From contig NC_046619.1 of assembly GCF_900324465.2 (NCBI RefSeq), positions 21,993,664 to 22,057,663 on the forward strand: a stretch of DNA of 64,000 bases. The letters run 5' to 3'. The translations under genes and the position numbers were made by a program. This document shows positions 21,750 to 34,196 of the stretch, piece after piece. The notes under the pieces are model-generated. The model did not search any database, was not told the DNA's origin, and was given only the letters and a program-made list of their open reading frames with translations. The stretch comes from Anabas testudineus. Lineage: Eukaryota > Chordata > Actinopteri > Anabantiformes > Anabantidae. The stretch's first letter is position 1; each line of letters opens with the position of its first letter.

Positions 21750-24500
21750 CCGGTGTTTTCTGCCACTGCTAAAAACAGAGGGGACAGAGGGGCTAACAGT
21801 TTCCACCTGGATCCAGTCTTTGTGCTAAGCTAGGCTAACCACATCAGAGAAGAAGAGTTTGATTCATTCACCTTCTTGATTGTTTTGTCTCTTTGTCTTC
21901 TCTTTTTGATTCTTTCAGATTTGTATCTATTTTTCTTTGTAGCCCCCGGTCTGTTTCAGTAATTTTTAGAATCAGCATCTGGTCAGTCAGCGTCATTTCA
22001 ACAGATCAGTGTCTGATTCTTTCTTTACTGAACTCCGTGTCCTGACCGAACCTGCTGCTGAGATACAACACATGAATTCACTCAACTTTATTTATCACCA
22101 TGAAATATCAGAGTAGAAAACATTCAACAGCTTCTCGTGTTTAACCACAGCTGAGACAGTGTTTACAGGTCAAACCGACAAAACGTGGTTTCAGCTTCAC
22201 TAATGAAATAATCCTCCAACTCTGCAGTGTCCCTGAACACAGCACACGGCCGACAGACGACAAGTAATAACAAAAAACAGCTGATTTTTGGGACATTTGA
22301 CTGAATTTGCAGGAGCTTGTTGGTTAAAGTGTCTCTGAAGCCAGTGACTATATTCAAAGATTGTTTGTTAGAGAAGAAGCTCAACTCTGCAACACAACTG
22401 TGGAAGCACAAGACAAATGAGTGTTTCCTTAGCTCCAGAAAATCCAACAGAGTGAAGCATCTTCACTCCAGAGGATCACATTGAGTCACTTTCTCCCAGA
22501 TGATCAAATCTGTAATTTTATGGTTTTGGATCAGTAGAAGTAGGAATAATTCAAATAGTCGTAAAGTCGGAGCACGTGACCAGAACGTCCCTCAGATAAT
22601 GTCATCAATACGTTTTTAAGAGAAAATCAAGAGTTGTGGGGTTTTTTTGTTTGTTTGTTTTTTTTCCAGGTGACGTCAGGTTCATGAGGTTTGTTCTGCT
22701 GACGGACGATCGCAGGGCGCAGTTAAGTTTTTATTTTAAGACGTCAGAGAAAAGAAGAAGCTGCAGACTGTCTGCTTTTATCTCTGATGGATTCTGGTGT
22801 CAAATGTGTCTTGATTACGTTTAAAGGCGACTTATTAATATTTGTTGGATGTTTTCTAATTAAATGATATAAACTTGCATCATGTGTCATTTTCAGTCTC
22901 TGAGCTCAGAACAGCTGAAATTTAAAAACTGAATGTTGAACAAAAAGATAGTGAAGCACAAATATAATCAGAATAATATTTACAATTATTAATAGACTAA
23001 AGTTGTTGTCACGGTGACTAACTTGTTATGAACTTGTTTTATTTTAAGATTAAAGTTATTTTCTGATATTTAGTGTTGAATTGACTGTAGTAAAATTTTT
23101 AGAAGTACACTAGTATTTTCACTTCTGTTACTCAGGGCTGTTAGGAAAAAGTTAATTCTCTGCAAATTTACAGGACGTCGTGCTTCAAATGAGGTTTTAA
23201 AAAATACAAATGAAAATGTTCCATCGTCTCCTCGTGTTCAGGTGGGACTTGTTTAGGTTTTCTGTATCATTTATAGTTTTATTGTTAATGTTATTGTGTT
23301 AAATCCTAAATTTCAAAGTGCTTTGAGACTTTACTGTCTTGGTTCTAAATACCAGTAAGTAAATATAAATATCAAACAAACAGGCTCATTAATGTAATTA
23401 AATTAACTCCACATTGAGCAGAACAGTAAAAATCTGCAGAAGCATCAATTTAGAGAAATCTGCAGTTTTATAAAATAAAAAGTGAAATGTGATTTTAAAA
23501 AAAGGGATGTGGGTACTTTCTGGAGCTGCTGTTTGAAATATGAAACGCTGATGGTAACTGGACTTCCTTCTTGTCAGGTAGTGACAAGTTTCACTACTTA
23601 TCAAGTAGCTTCTTCAGTCTGAAGATAGTTGGTTAAAACAAATTTATGCTCCAGGTTTGGTTTCACTTCACCACTGCTCTGGTCTGATTAGGTTCGTTAG
23701 GTGAAACAGAGGAAGTGGAGGATGTGAAGGATGTGACAGTCACAGCTCTGCCTCCCTCACCTAACAGAGGTGGAGGCCTCAGACACAACCCGTCTCCTCC
23801 TGGATTGTTCTGCTGCAGTTTGACGTTTCAGCCACAAAGAGGCAGCATTCGTCAGGAGTGAACCTACAGCCAGCCGTCAGTTTATTAGGAACATCAAGCT
23901 AAAACAATCAGTCCTCCTTCAGGGAGACATTAAAGTCCAGATCAGTGGAGAGCTGCAGTGATGGTTGTTCCTCTCCACACAGCAGACCTTCTGGTTCAGA
24001 CCAGGAAGAGGCCTGGCTGTGCCAAACTTCTTCCATTTCAGAATGACGGGGCCCCCTGTGCTCTTGAAAACCTTCAGTGCAGCAGAACTGTTTGGTAGTT
24101 TTCCTCACATAGAGTTGTGTGTCTTTATAAATCATATCCACTCAGTTTAATTTACCACAGGTGAACTCCAAAAACATCTGATCAACTATCAGGAGAAACA
24201 GGAGACACCTGGGCTACGTTTAAAGGATCTGAAGACTTTGTTCTTAGTGTAGATTAAAAAGACTTTGAACAATTATATCAGGCTGAAACATAACAAAATG
24301 GATAAAAGTGGATCTGAATACTTTAAGTCTTCTCTGAGGATATGAAGGTGGTTTTAGGAGGGTTATGAAACAAGTCATAAGGTGGGTTGGACCAGACATG
24401 ACACTTAATACACACTAACACACTAGTATATGTATATATTATAGATATTATTTGTATATTATAGATATTTATATATATTTCCAAATGTCAGGTTAGAATA
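21750..24500. other. Intergenic, no gene recognised
   Basis: Contains a short stretch of the CTCTTTGTGG-type repeat (21880-21945). Otherwise A+T-rich sequence without recognised exons. Antisense open frames of 60-94 codons have no similarity I can name. Confidence 0.4.
21880..21945 (+). repeat. Short CTCTTTGTGG-type degenerate repeat
   Basis: 'ttttgtctctttgtcttctc' followed by 'tttttctttgtagcccc' resembles the blocks at 11.5 and 53.9 kb. Confidence 0.4.
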
Positions 24501-24526
24501 ATTGACAATTAAATTTTGAACAAACA

Positions 24527-25567
24527 AAAGTATGTGAACCCTTTGGGATAACGTGGAGTTTTGCATGAATTGGTCATAAAATGTGCTCCGATCTTCATCT
24601 AACTCACAACAATACAAAAACAGTCTGCTGAAAATAATAGTACACAAACATTTTATGTTTTCATGCTTTTATTGAACATAACATGTAAACATTCACAGTG
24701 CAGGGTGGAAAAAGTATGTGAACCTTTGGACTTAATAACTGGTTGACCCTTCAGCAGCGACCAAACGTTTCCTGTAGTTGCAGATCAGACCTGCACAATG
24801 ATCTGGAGTCATTTTGGACCACTCCTCTTCACAAATCTATTTCGGTGTAGTAATATTTTTGGGATATCTGGTGTGAATGTCTCTCTTAAGGTCATGCCAC
24901 AGCATTTCAATCAGGTTGAGGTCAGGACTCTGACTGGGCCACTCCAGAAGGCGTATTTTGTTCTGTTACTTGTATGCTTTGGATCATTGTCCTGTTGCAT
25001 CACCCATCCTCTGTGGAGCTTCAGTTGGCGGACAGGTTACGTTTCCCTGCAAAATGTTCGTGTCCTCCCATGTACTCCATTCATGTTTGATGTTTTCCTT
25101 ATTGTAGATGTATCAACAAAAATGTTAGCATTGTACCAGACATTTCTGTAAGTCTTTAGCTGACACTCTAGGATGTTTCTTTCCTCATTCAGCATTCTGC
25201 GCTGTGCTCTTGCAGTCATCTTTACAGGACGACCACGCCTAGGGAGAGTAGCAACAGTGCTGCAACAGTAAACCCAAAACTGGTGTGTGTTTTTAAAGGG
25301 CAGGACAGCTTTCAGCAACACATCCAATATCATCACACTGATTGGACTCAAGGTTGGCTCACTCCTGGCTCCAATTAGCTCTTGGCACTGTGAATGTTCA
25401 CATGTTCTGTTCAATAAAAACATATAATGTTTATGTACTATTATTTTCAGTAGACTGTGTTTTTGTATTGTTGTGAGTTAGATGAAGATCAGAACACATT
25501 TTATGACCAATTCATGCAAAACTCCACGTTATCCCAAAGGGTTCACATACTTTTTCTTGCAACTGTA
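24527..25567 (-). mobile_element. Tc1/mariner element with long inverted repeats, internally deleted
   Basis: Inverted repeats of about 175 bases bound the element (24527-24703 and 25383-25567). Both begin aaagtatgtgaacccttt and share gggataacgtggagttttgc. The right end finishes cttgcaactgta, with the TA expected of Tc1 insertion sites; the outermost left bases are altered. The - strand encodes a broken transposase. 25037-24740 gives [34 protein letters not shown] and YRKRLVAAEG in one frame or another, and the region near 25080-25240 resembles the N-terminal part. The total of 1.04 kb is about 0.5 kb short of a full copy, so the central part with most of the DDE domain is missing. Stops and frameshifts make it non-autonomous. 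Confidence 0.85.
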
Positions 25568-25569
25568 GA

Positions 25570-27950
25570 TAGTTGTTCTGAGGCATCTTGCTTACGGGCA
25601 CATCAGCAGGTAGGACTGACAGAGCTGTAGCGTAGTCGACCTGCTAACTGCCAGACTTACAGCTGGCTGCCTGTTATTTGCATAACGTGTGTGTGTGAGT
25701 GTGTGTGTGTGTGTGTGTGAGGCCTGCAGCAGAAACAGAAATGATGATCAAACTTTACAACAAGCTAACAGGAGCCGAGCATCTGTTTCATCTGGTTCCA
25801 TCATAAATCATCTTTTGCATTTTCACACGTGATTAATTCAGAAATTTACCCAGAAACAAGCAGATGTTCTGTTTTCCAAGAAAGTGATGTTGACCGGGGG
25901 GGAGGGGAGGGGGGCGTCGGCTCGTCATGCTGGTATCCTGAATGCTTTAGTGACAACGACCCCTATGCTTTGTGTCGTCCGTTAAACCAAAACCACAGCT
26001 GATCCAGTTTCACCCCCAGCACTCAGGGGTCGTTACCCCCCAGTAATCAGATAGTGCTGAGTTTATCTTCATACAGACACACGTAAGTGACTGACACCCT
26101 CCTCATCGACCCATAGAACCATTTCAAGGACCTCAATAACGTTTTCAAGGACTGATAAATATCTAAAAATCACCTCAGTGACTCCAAGAACCTCATCAAG
26201 GATCATTTAGTTTTTGAATGACGCTTCACATCACAACAAAGACTCCCTGAAACCCAGAGAGCCTTTCAGGAAACTTCTGCAGCTACAGCGCTTTGAAAAC
26301 CTGAAACAGCCTCAAGAACCCTAATCAAGACCATCGAGCTACCTCCAGTTTTACCTGTTTACTACTGGGAATTAGTGGAACATGCTTCTTGAAATCCAAG
26401 AAGCAACAATACAACTGTAATGTGATCATTTGACCACGTGACAGTAAAGGAACCTTTTTACCTCCAGATTCCCTCATCTAGTCTTTGTCTTCTGGATCCA
26501 TCCTGCTTCTTTCCACCCTTTCCCCGTCTGTTTGAGTGAGTGTTGCCTCGGGCTCAGTGTTGACAGGAGATTACGAACATCAAGGGGAGAGTGATTAAGA
26601 CAACAGGTCTGAACAGGATTACAGGACCCACACAGGAGGGGGATCGACAATCAGCAGAAATCTGTTAGACAAACCTCCATTATTCCTCTTTTTTTTATGT
26701 CCTCGTGCACAAGGATTCCCGCTCAACGTTTCTCTGCACCTGCTCCGACACTTCACACAACGTCTGGTCACATGTGGATCAGGTGGATTTACTATCGCCA
26801 CCAACAGCTCCTGAAATAATCTACTGAAACACACCACAGTGGTTTGTCTGGACTTCATGAAGGCCAGGGGCCAAACTGAACAAGGACCACGCTCATCTTC
26901 ATCCTCAGAGATGGGATCAGAATTCAATCCCTGACACACTTTAAAGACGTTAAGTCCACAAAAGGAGCTTGTTCTCCTGTTCAAACGGTCCTGAAAGTTC
27001 AGGGAACAACGTTAGAGACTCATCATCATAAAGGTGGAAATGTTCATGTAAAGGCGGCCGACCAGGAGACATCCTGAGACGGGACCGGACGCACACGTGT
27101 CTGCTCTGACACCCTGATAAACCCCCAAAGACCAACAAGTCACCCTCATAGTCTGAATAGAACAATAATTTATTTGTGTTTTAGCCATTTAACATGCTCA
27201 TCATGTCTAACTTAGATTTTGCGTTCAACACTATTTGTAGTATTTTATAACATAGCCATGGTGCTTTCAATGACCTATGGAAAAATCATAATCAGCAACC
27301 TCTACCTCTCGTGACTGTCTGATTCCTACAGTTCAACTAAAGAGGAGATGAGTGAATTTACAGCAGGTGAGAGTGAAATTAGCACAAAGCTCTTAACTAC
27401 GACTCGGATCCATTCCTTCCTGTCGAGGAGACGTTGAAATGAACCTGATCGCTCCACTTTTAGAGTTACACCCATTTTGCACACACTGACTTTCAGCAGC
27501 TGTTTGGTTGGAATTAGTCACCAATATATCTTGCCTGGATATGGGCACCTAATAAATATGGTTAGGGTTAGTATGTAAGACTAGTTTGTTTGTATAACTG
27601 AGCACCCCCCACACTCCACACAAGCCCCCACCAATTCACAATATACCCAGTAATGAATGGACGGACTCCCTTTAAACTTCACCCACTGATTGGGACTGTT
27701 AATAATTTAATGTGCATAAGGTTGATAATGATAATAATCATGATATATGATGATAGTTTGTGAGGTAGAAATTGTTGTAGAGTTGTTAGAGTCAGCAAGT
27801 CAGTACCATCAGAACCAGTGTCCAGTCTGAGTCTGGAAAAAGGATCAACACGTGAAAAATGTCCCTTTATAATAGATTAAAGCTGTGAGATTAGTCACAG
27901 TTAAATGTTTTTAATCAACTGGCAGCTTTTTACCAACCACATCTCCTCTG
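25570..27950. other. Intergenic, no gene recognised
   Basis: Holds a (GT)n tract near 25.7 kb and a GC-rich ggggagggg patch near 25.9 kb. The 26.5-27.2 kb stretch has two overlapping antisense frames (121 and 71 codons) with no family match that I can name and no splice context. Confidence 0.4.
25687..25719. repeat. (GT)n microsatellite
   Basis: Near-perfect GT dinucleotides with one GA interruption. Confidence 0.9.
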
Positions 27951-27959
27951 TCTCCACAT

Positions 27960-28680
27960 CATGCAGATTACCATCACAAAGATCAGACCCGACCTTCCAC
28001 ACTAACCCAACTCATCGTTCAGCCTCTGCTCATATCTGGTCCTGACCACTGCAGCGTCTTTCTGACTGTGTTACCAGCTGCACGTCTCATGTTTGATCAG
28101 TGAAAAGTGGTGGAGGTCAACTCAACAGCACCGTTACCTGAACTCCCTCATCCAGGTCTACAGTCCCTCTCTCTCACTGTGCTCTTCCAAACGACATCCT
28201 GTGGTCAGCTCACCTCCAAAGATCCCAGGTTAAACTTTCCAGTGGTTGTGTGATGGTGGAACGGTCTACACACCTCTGCAGGCTCAGCTGCCTCAGTCCC
28301 AACTTTTAAAAACCTGCTGAAAACAGAACCTCGTTGAACCTTTCTCTGCACTTGAATCAAATCCTGCACTTGTAACTGAACTCAAGCAGCAGTTCTTCTC
28401 CTTCATCTTCAGATGTTTGCGTCCAACTGTAGCTGAGGGTTGAACTGACTTTAAAACATGAAGGTAGATTTAAACACAGCAGGGACTCCTCTCGTTCAGT
28501 CGACCGTCACACACTTTGATTTTTATCCTTTTTATTAAACCTTTTCTCTCTTGTTGTTTTCGTCAAGGAGGGAGTTTTATCTGATCTGATCTGAGTCTGA
28601 GGACAGAGCGTGTCTCTGCAGACTGTGAAGCACCTTGAGGCTAATTTGAGATTTATAAATAAAATGTGATTTGATCTCAG
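27960..28680 (+). mobile_element. L2-like LINE C-terminal relic
   Basis: On the + strand, decayed text in the order expected of the end of an L2-type ORF2 appears. A WWNGL block (28254-28268) stands for the family's conserved W-N-x-L-P. Downstream comes 'aaaaacctgctgaaaac', and the piece closes with 'gtgaagcaccttgaggc...tttataaataaaatgtgatttg', a common tail. It is heavily mutated with no long frame left. Confidence 0.45.
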
Positions 28681-28689
28681 ACCGGGTGG

Positions 28690-31225
28690 TAAGAGACTCT
28701 GTGTTTTGCCATCACAGTCTCCATTGATGCGACATGTGGCGGTAAACACACAGCACACTTCAGTCCTCCTCCTCGTGTTTTGTCGTAAACAGTTGATGAT
28801 GAAAACTATCAGATCTTGATCCGGCGGCTTTGTAGAAGTTTAACAATCAGAGGAAAGTAGAAGGAACGTGTTTTACTGGAGCAGAGAGTGAAGACGAGAC
28901 AGTTAATGAACGTCCTGCACGAACTCTGTTTGGATTTGTGGGTTTTATTTTCGGTCTGTCAGGTCAATAAACTGTTATTTCACTGAAGTCTTCAGTAGAT
29001 CACACAGGTTAGGTTGTTTGGGGGGGGTCCCTCTTTAATCCATGAAGAGGTCGTTTTTTCTTGGCTGACGTGCGTTTTGTGTATGTTGTTAATAGATCAG
29101 TGGTTTCTAACAGATACTCAATCCCACAGGACACCAACAAGAAACACCTGTCGATCACACGTCCCGGTTGGTTTTCTTATGAAGGGTCTGTTTAGTTTAT
29201 GTGTCTGATCAGCAACATGAAATAAAACAAGAGTCCAACAATAAGAAGAAAACCTTCATTAGTCCCACAGTGAGGAAAGTGTTCAGTGGACAGAAACAAC
29301 TGTTTGATTGTGGTATGTTCTATGTGTTGTTGGATTAATATATAATTCACATCTTCTTGCTGCAGATTGTTTTGTATTTTCTGGTTCACGTTTAGTTTTC
29401 ATCTTTAGCTTTAGTGCAGCTAATTATGATTATTTAAAACATTTTCATGCAGCCAAACACAAACCAGGTAATGATGCTTTATTGGTCTTGTTCTGATGTT
29501 GCTCAGTGTTTATTGTGACAATAAAGTTCATCTGAGTGTGTCCTCAGGGCCGAGCTGTCACTGGACACGAGGAGCGTAAACAAGCAGCACACTTACAGCG
29601 CCGCTGACCCTGTCGGCTGATCACACGCTGCCTGTCCTGGTTGTGTTGTAAACAGTTCTCAGGACTCTATCAGATTCTCTCAGAGGAATTGATCAGCTGA
29701 TGCTATCAGGGAAAGTGTGCTGTCTGTTAACTGCCTCATACACATCAATGGGCAACATGATGACTAAACACAGCATGAAGACACAGAGCAGCTTGAACTA
29801 TAGATTCTATAGATGACTAGAGGTTTATATAGACGAGTGTGTGAGGAGCTGCTGGTATTTTAAATATTACTACCGTCCTGGACAAAGTGAACCTGAGCAT
29901 TAACAGAGCTAATAAACATATGTTGGATTTAGTTTCGTTAAAACTCATCGTGTTGTTGAGCAGCTGATTAAACACGTGATTAGATAAGTGAGCGGCAGTT
30001 GAAGGATAAATCACAAAAACTGAACCTGGACGAGATAAAGTGCTCTGACCAGGCTCGGAACAAGTGAAGCTTGATGAGACACTGTTTAGTCAACTGTTGG
30101 TTTTTAACCACTTTGATAACATACAGAACTCCATTAGGGAATTTGGACGTTGTGCATATGATAAATTTAAATGATTTAATTAAACACCTTTTCAAACCGG
30201 TGTCAAAGCTGTGACTGATCCTTTAAGTCCTGGATATTTAAGTTCTGTGCTGCTGGTTGAACACGTTGAACACAATGAGCTCTCGCTCAGTTGTGACCTG
30301 ATCAAACTTCAGTCAAAGGAAACAATCAGCAGCTTATTGGATAATAAAAATCCCTAGTTTCAAATTTGCATCTGTTTTGTTTTCTTTGTGACAGAAGTGA
30401 TCTGACCCGAGATCAGATGAAGGTGAAACCTCGGAGCTTCTTTCCCACAGCAGTTAAACAGCCGTCACTTCACAGTCTGTGGGAAATCAGAGCACCCACA
30501 GTCGGTCGTTGCTGCTCAGGATCTGCTGACTGAAATATTTCCAGCTGTAATCTGCTCCTTCATCTCTGCTGTTGACTCGTCTTGCACAGGAAACTGCTGA
30601 GTCACTTCAAGTCAAACAGACAGAAGACAGCTCGGGGGTTTCCTCCCTGACAAACTCTGTTTAAAGGTCATGACCCTGCACCGGCTGCATACCTGTGGGA
30701 ACAACTTTATGATGATCTTAATTGTTTTGGTCAGGTCTTTTCATTTGTGGATGTGATTAGATGTCATACTAACATAGACGCTGTGTAATGACTTTATAAA
30801 AGTTAATGTAGTGAAGATTTGAACAAGTTTATGACTCAACAATTCATTCATTAACAAAATACAATCTGCACAATGTCTTATTTGTCTGTGGTGCCCAAAC
30901 ATTTGCATGCACCTGTAAATTCAGTGGTTTTATTTAGTTGCGTCTTCCTTGTCCTCCATCCTACTGAAGGTTTTTCCTTTTGCTCCTCTACGTTTCCTCT
31001 TTCTCTGTTTCATTTGACAACAAACTGCCCTAGTGCCCGATACTTTGCAGCTGTTACAGGCTGCACCAGTCGTCTGTTTAATGAAAATTCCCAGGTGCCA
31101 GTCTGCAGCTGGAAACACTGATCATTCACTACACTCTGACCTAAAACTTTTCCAGAGACTTACAAGTGAGGTACAAAGCAAAAGCCTTAAAGTAAAGTGC
31201 TCTAGAAAGAAAGTGTAAGATTTTA
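28690..31225. other. Intergenic, no gene recognised
   Basis: A+T-rich sequence with only short open frames. The stretch near 30.84-30.92 kb ends 'ggtgcccaaacatttgcatgcacctgta', which resembles one terminus of a fish Tc1-type MITE, but I could not find its partner. Confidence 0.35.
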
Positions 31226-31229
31226 AATG

Positions 31230-31540
31230 CAAAGAAAAATTCAAAGGGTTTTGTTTTCAGCAGGTTTTTGAGGTGGGGAGGTTGTTCCACCATCAAAGAA
31301 CCACAGAGCTGAAAAGTTTAGCTTTAGCTTTAGGATCTTTTGAGGGGAGGGGACCACAAGACGTCGTTCTCTGACAGAGCGCAGTGAGCGAGAGGGACTG
31401 TAGAACAGGATGAGAGAGTTCAGGTACTGGTGCTGTTGACTTGACCACTGTGTAGGTAAGAGTTCAGACTTTGAACAGGGCAGAGATCTGAAAAGTGGTG
31501 TAACAAGTTCTTTTTACTGGTCAAACATGAGACAATGAAG
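31230..31540. repeat. Probable old interspersed repeat
   Basis: 'ggttgttccaccatcaaagaaccacagagc' and 'agagcgcagtgagcgagaggg' recall a repeat common in teleost genomes. The identification rests on memory of that text only. Confidence 0.3.
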
Positions 31541-31688
31541 TACTTGAAGTATTTTTAAGTATAAAACTTGTGTCAATAGAAACAAAGGCCGCCAGTTTAT
31601 ATGATCTCCGCTTTATTTCTACAATTTAGGTTTTACCTTCATTTTTGTGGAAAGGTCCAAACACCAGGAGCACAACCAGAGGGTGCCC

Positions 31689-31707
31689 GGGGGGGGGGGG
31701 GGGGGGG
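31689..31707 (+). repeat. Uninterrupted poly(G) tract
   Basis: Nineteen consecutive G residues flanked by gggtgccc and cacccc, a short imperfect inverted repeat. It could form a G-quadruplex; its length is likely to vary and to be error-prone in sequencing. Confidence 0.9.
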
Positions 31708-31759
31708 CACCCCCAGCCACCACACAGGACACACAGAAATTAGACTTATGATTCTAAAG

Positions 31760-32177
31760 GACATTAGATCTACAGCACAAAGCACAAAATTTAGACTGAA
31801 ATAAAAACTACAAATGCTGCTACATATAATGGTTTATAACATATTACTTTATTTTATGTGTTTAATGTTTGAACATAATGTTTCTTACTATTTGTTGACT
31901 ATTTAGAGAAATTGAAAACATATAAAGTTTCATATTTATGGATTTTAAGTAGTCTTTAATGTATGATTTAATGCATCATGTTTGTTTAATGCCAATAAAT
32001 AAGTAGAACATTTGATGGAGAAAACTTTTTTTTATTTTACATTGAACTTATATTTACACTATAAAAATTAACTTATTAAAAAAACATTCAAAAACATAAA
32101 TACAAACATTCACAGCTCAGTGCACCAAACCTTAAAATCCAACCAGTCAGTTTAACTTTCTCAGTTCAGTTTCCCTG
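31760..32177. other. 3' region of the foxi gene
   Basis: A+T-rich sequence. On the - strand, AATAAA (32036-32031) lies about 140 bases after the foxi stop codon and is the likely polyadenylation signal. Confidence 0.5.
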
Positions 32178-34196
32178 TTAGAGAACCAGAGAGTCCAGGG
32201 GCAGAGCGTCAGTGAAGCCCCCAGAGAAGAGAGGCTCACACTGGGCCTGCAGCTGCTGGAGCTGCTGGAGCTGTTGGAGCTCTGGTAGAGGACAGGCTGC
32301 TGTCTGCAGGTCGGTGTAGAAAGGTGGAGAGTCCGTCTCAGGGCAGCTGAGGGGGGAGATTTGTGGGGCAGTTGATTGGGAGGAGGAGAGGCAATGAAGA
32401 CCTGGAGGAGGAGAGGAGGAGTGATAGAAAGAGGAGTAGGGAGGAGTAGATGAGCTGCAGGTGTCCCACTGCGGCACCACAGCACCAGGTGAGTAAGAGG
32501 AGACATATCCCTGACAAGGTGGAGGAGGGGGGGAGGCATGGTCCACCACCTGCATATAGAGTGAAGAGGGGGCAGGCAGAGGGGGGTGGGAAGCCTGCAG
32601 GTGACACAGCAAAGTATTGAGGGTGGAGGTGGTGCCCGAGAAAGGAGGGAGCTCAGTGTCGTCAGCACCGCTGTCGCTGCAAGGCATGCTGGGAAGTTTG
32701 GGGCTGGGCTCTGATATGGAAACATCAGAGGAGGAAGAGGAGGAGGAGGAGGAGGAGGAGGAAGGTTCCTTGCTGGTTGTATCTTTATCCGACTTCCTCT
32801 TCCTCTTGCGGCGAAAGTTTCCATTGTCGAACGTCTTCTCACAGTTTTGGTCGAGAGTCCAGTAGTTTCCTTTACCTGCAGAGAGGAGGAGGAAGAGGAA
32901 GAGGAAGAGGAAGAGGAGGAGGAGGAGGAGGAGGAAGAGGAGACAGAGGAGGAAGAGGAGGAAGAGGAGGAAGAGGAGGAAGAGGAGACAGAGGAGGAAG
33001 GTTAAAGAAGCAGCAGCAATTTGTTCATTTTCTCATCATCACACACCAGGAGCATTAATTATTATTATTAAAGTGACAATTAACTATTTAAACTTCAGTG
33101 ATCACAGTAAATGTGAGTTTCGCTTCACTGAAGTTCCTTTAAAAAAACGATACTTTTAGTGAGTTGACCAGTTATTCCTCTAGTTTACTGATCTTTTAGT
33201 TTTAGACCAGGAGTGGGCTGCCCTGGTCCTACAGCACCACAGTCCTGCTTGTTTTCCAACACTGCTGATTACCTGGATCAGGTGTGTTCAGCCAATCAGA
33301 TGGTTGGAAAATAAGCAGGGCTGCTTACTCATGTTTTAGACTTTTAATTTAAAGTCAAACAAAACTATAACTTCACAAAACAACGTGAATAAACTCACTG
33401 TAACCAATGTAAGACATTTTGCTTTTAAAGAAAATGTTATTTTGATGTAAAATACAAAAAAAATAAAGTTGATTTGACATAAGTTTGATGCAGTAGGTAA
33501 TTTTTTAACCTGTAAAACATTTCAGCCAATTAAAGCCTATTTCCTGTTATCATGGTAAGTTACTACAAAATAAAAGCCCAGAAACTAAATCATTGGTTTC
33601 AATTCTCTGCAGACTGATCTTCATGGAAACTGTCTGACCTTTGCAGTGAACAGGTTACACGACAATCTCAGGTGTTCTGTCTTACCTGGGTCATTCTTGT
33701 CACGGGGAACTTTTTGGAAACAGTCGTTGAGTGAGAGGTTGTGTCGGATGGAGTTCTGCCACCCGGCCTTGTTGCGGCTGTAGAATGGGAAGTTTTCAGA
33801 CACGTACTGGTAAATTTGGTTGAGTGTTAGCCGCTGCTCTGGGGCGCTCTGGATTGCCATTGCTATTAGAGCAGAGTAAGAGTACGGTGGGCGGACCAGC
33901 CGCAGCACGCTGTCTGGGGTTGAGAACCAGGGGCCACCAGGGAGCAGGGGCCTCGGAAGGCCGTAGAGATGGGGGAAGAAGCCTCCAAATGTTGGGGGGA
34001 GTCCGAGGGAGAGTCCTGGAGCTCCAGAGCCGGGGTTGCTGGATGGTGAAGCTGACAGGCCGGACTCAGGTGGAGCTGGAGGGCTGTACAGGTTGAAGTG
34101 AGGGGAATCAAGGTCCAGAGAGGGAATCTGCTGCTGGGGGAGGGAATGTCCACACAGTGGGGGGGACAGACCCTGGTCTGGAACAAAGGACGCCAT
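32178..34196 (-). CDS. foxi1: FOXI-class forkhead transcription factor
   Basis: Two exons, 34196-33686 and 32875-32178, phase 1 junction, 402 aa. The start MASFVPDQG has A at -3; an in-frame ATG 42 bases upstream would only add a basic leader. A Pro/Ser/Gly-rich N-terminus precedes the forkhead domain at residues 102-200. Its landmarks are [47 protein letters not shown], and GKGNYWTLD across the splice site. [12 protein letters not shown] is the class-I signature that ends the domain. The intron after NDPG is typical of FOXI genes. The C-terminus has a poly-Ser run and [15 protein letters not shown] proteins control ionocyte, otic and jaw development in fish. The neighbour lcp2 supports foxi1, as FOXI1 and LCP2 adjoin in human, but a foxi3 paralogue cannot be excluded. 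Confidence 0.92.
32724..32763. repeat. foxi1: GGA triplet run coding for poly-Ser in foxi
   Basis: GAGGAA/GAGGAG triplets on the + strand read as consecutive serine codons on the coding strand, just after the forkhead domain. Length polymorphism would change the protein without a frameshift. Confidence 0.85.
32881..33003. repeat. (GAGGAA)n purine tract at the foxi splice acceptor
   Basis: About 120 bases of almost pure purine on the + strand. On the transcribed strand it is an unusually long polypyrimidine tract that runs straight into the CTCTGCAG acceptor of foxi exon 2. Confidence 0.9.
33208..33333. mobile_element. hAT-type MITE in the foxi intron
   Basis: A 126-bp element with imperfect inverted ends: caggagtgggctgccctgg on the left and catgagtaagcagccctgc as the complement of the right. 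It is flanked by the exact 8-bp duplication ttttagac (33200-33207 and 33334-33341), the size made by hAT transposases. The core 'ttacctggatcaggtgtgttcagccaatcag' is a familiar teleost repeat. It has no coding capacity. Confidence 0.8.

Noticed and set aside
32147-32842. 231-codon frame overlapping foxi exon 2
   Set aside because: It is the wrong frame over most of its length. The forkhead domain continues in the frame that ends at 32178, as the phase of the splice junction requires.
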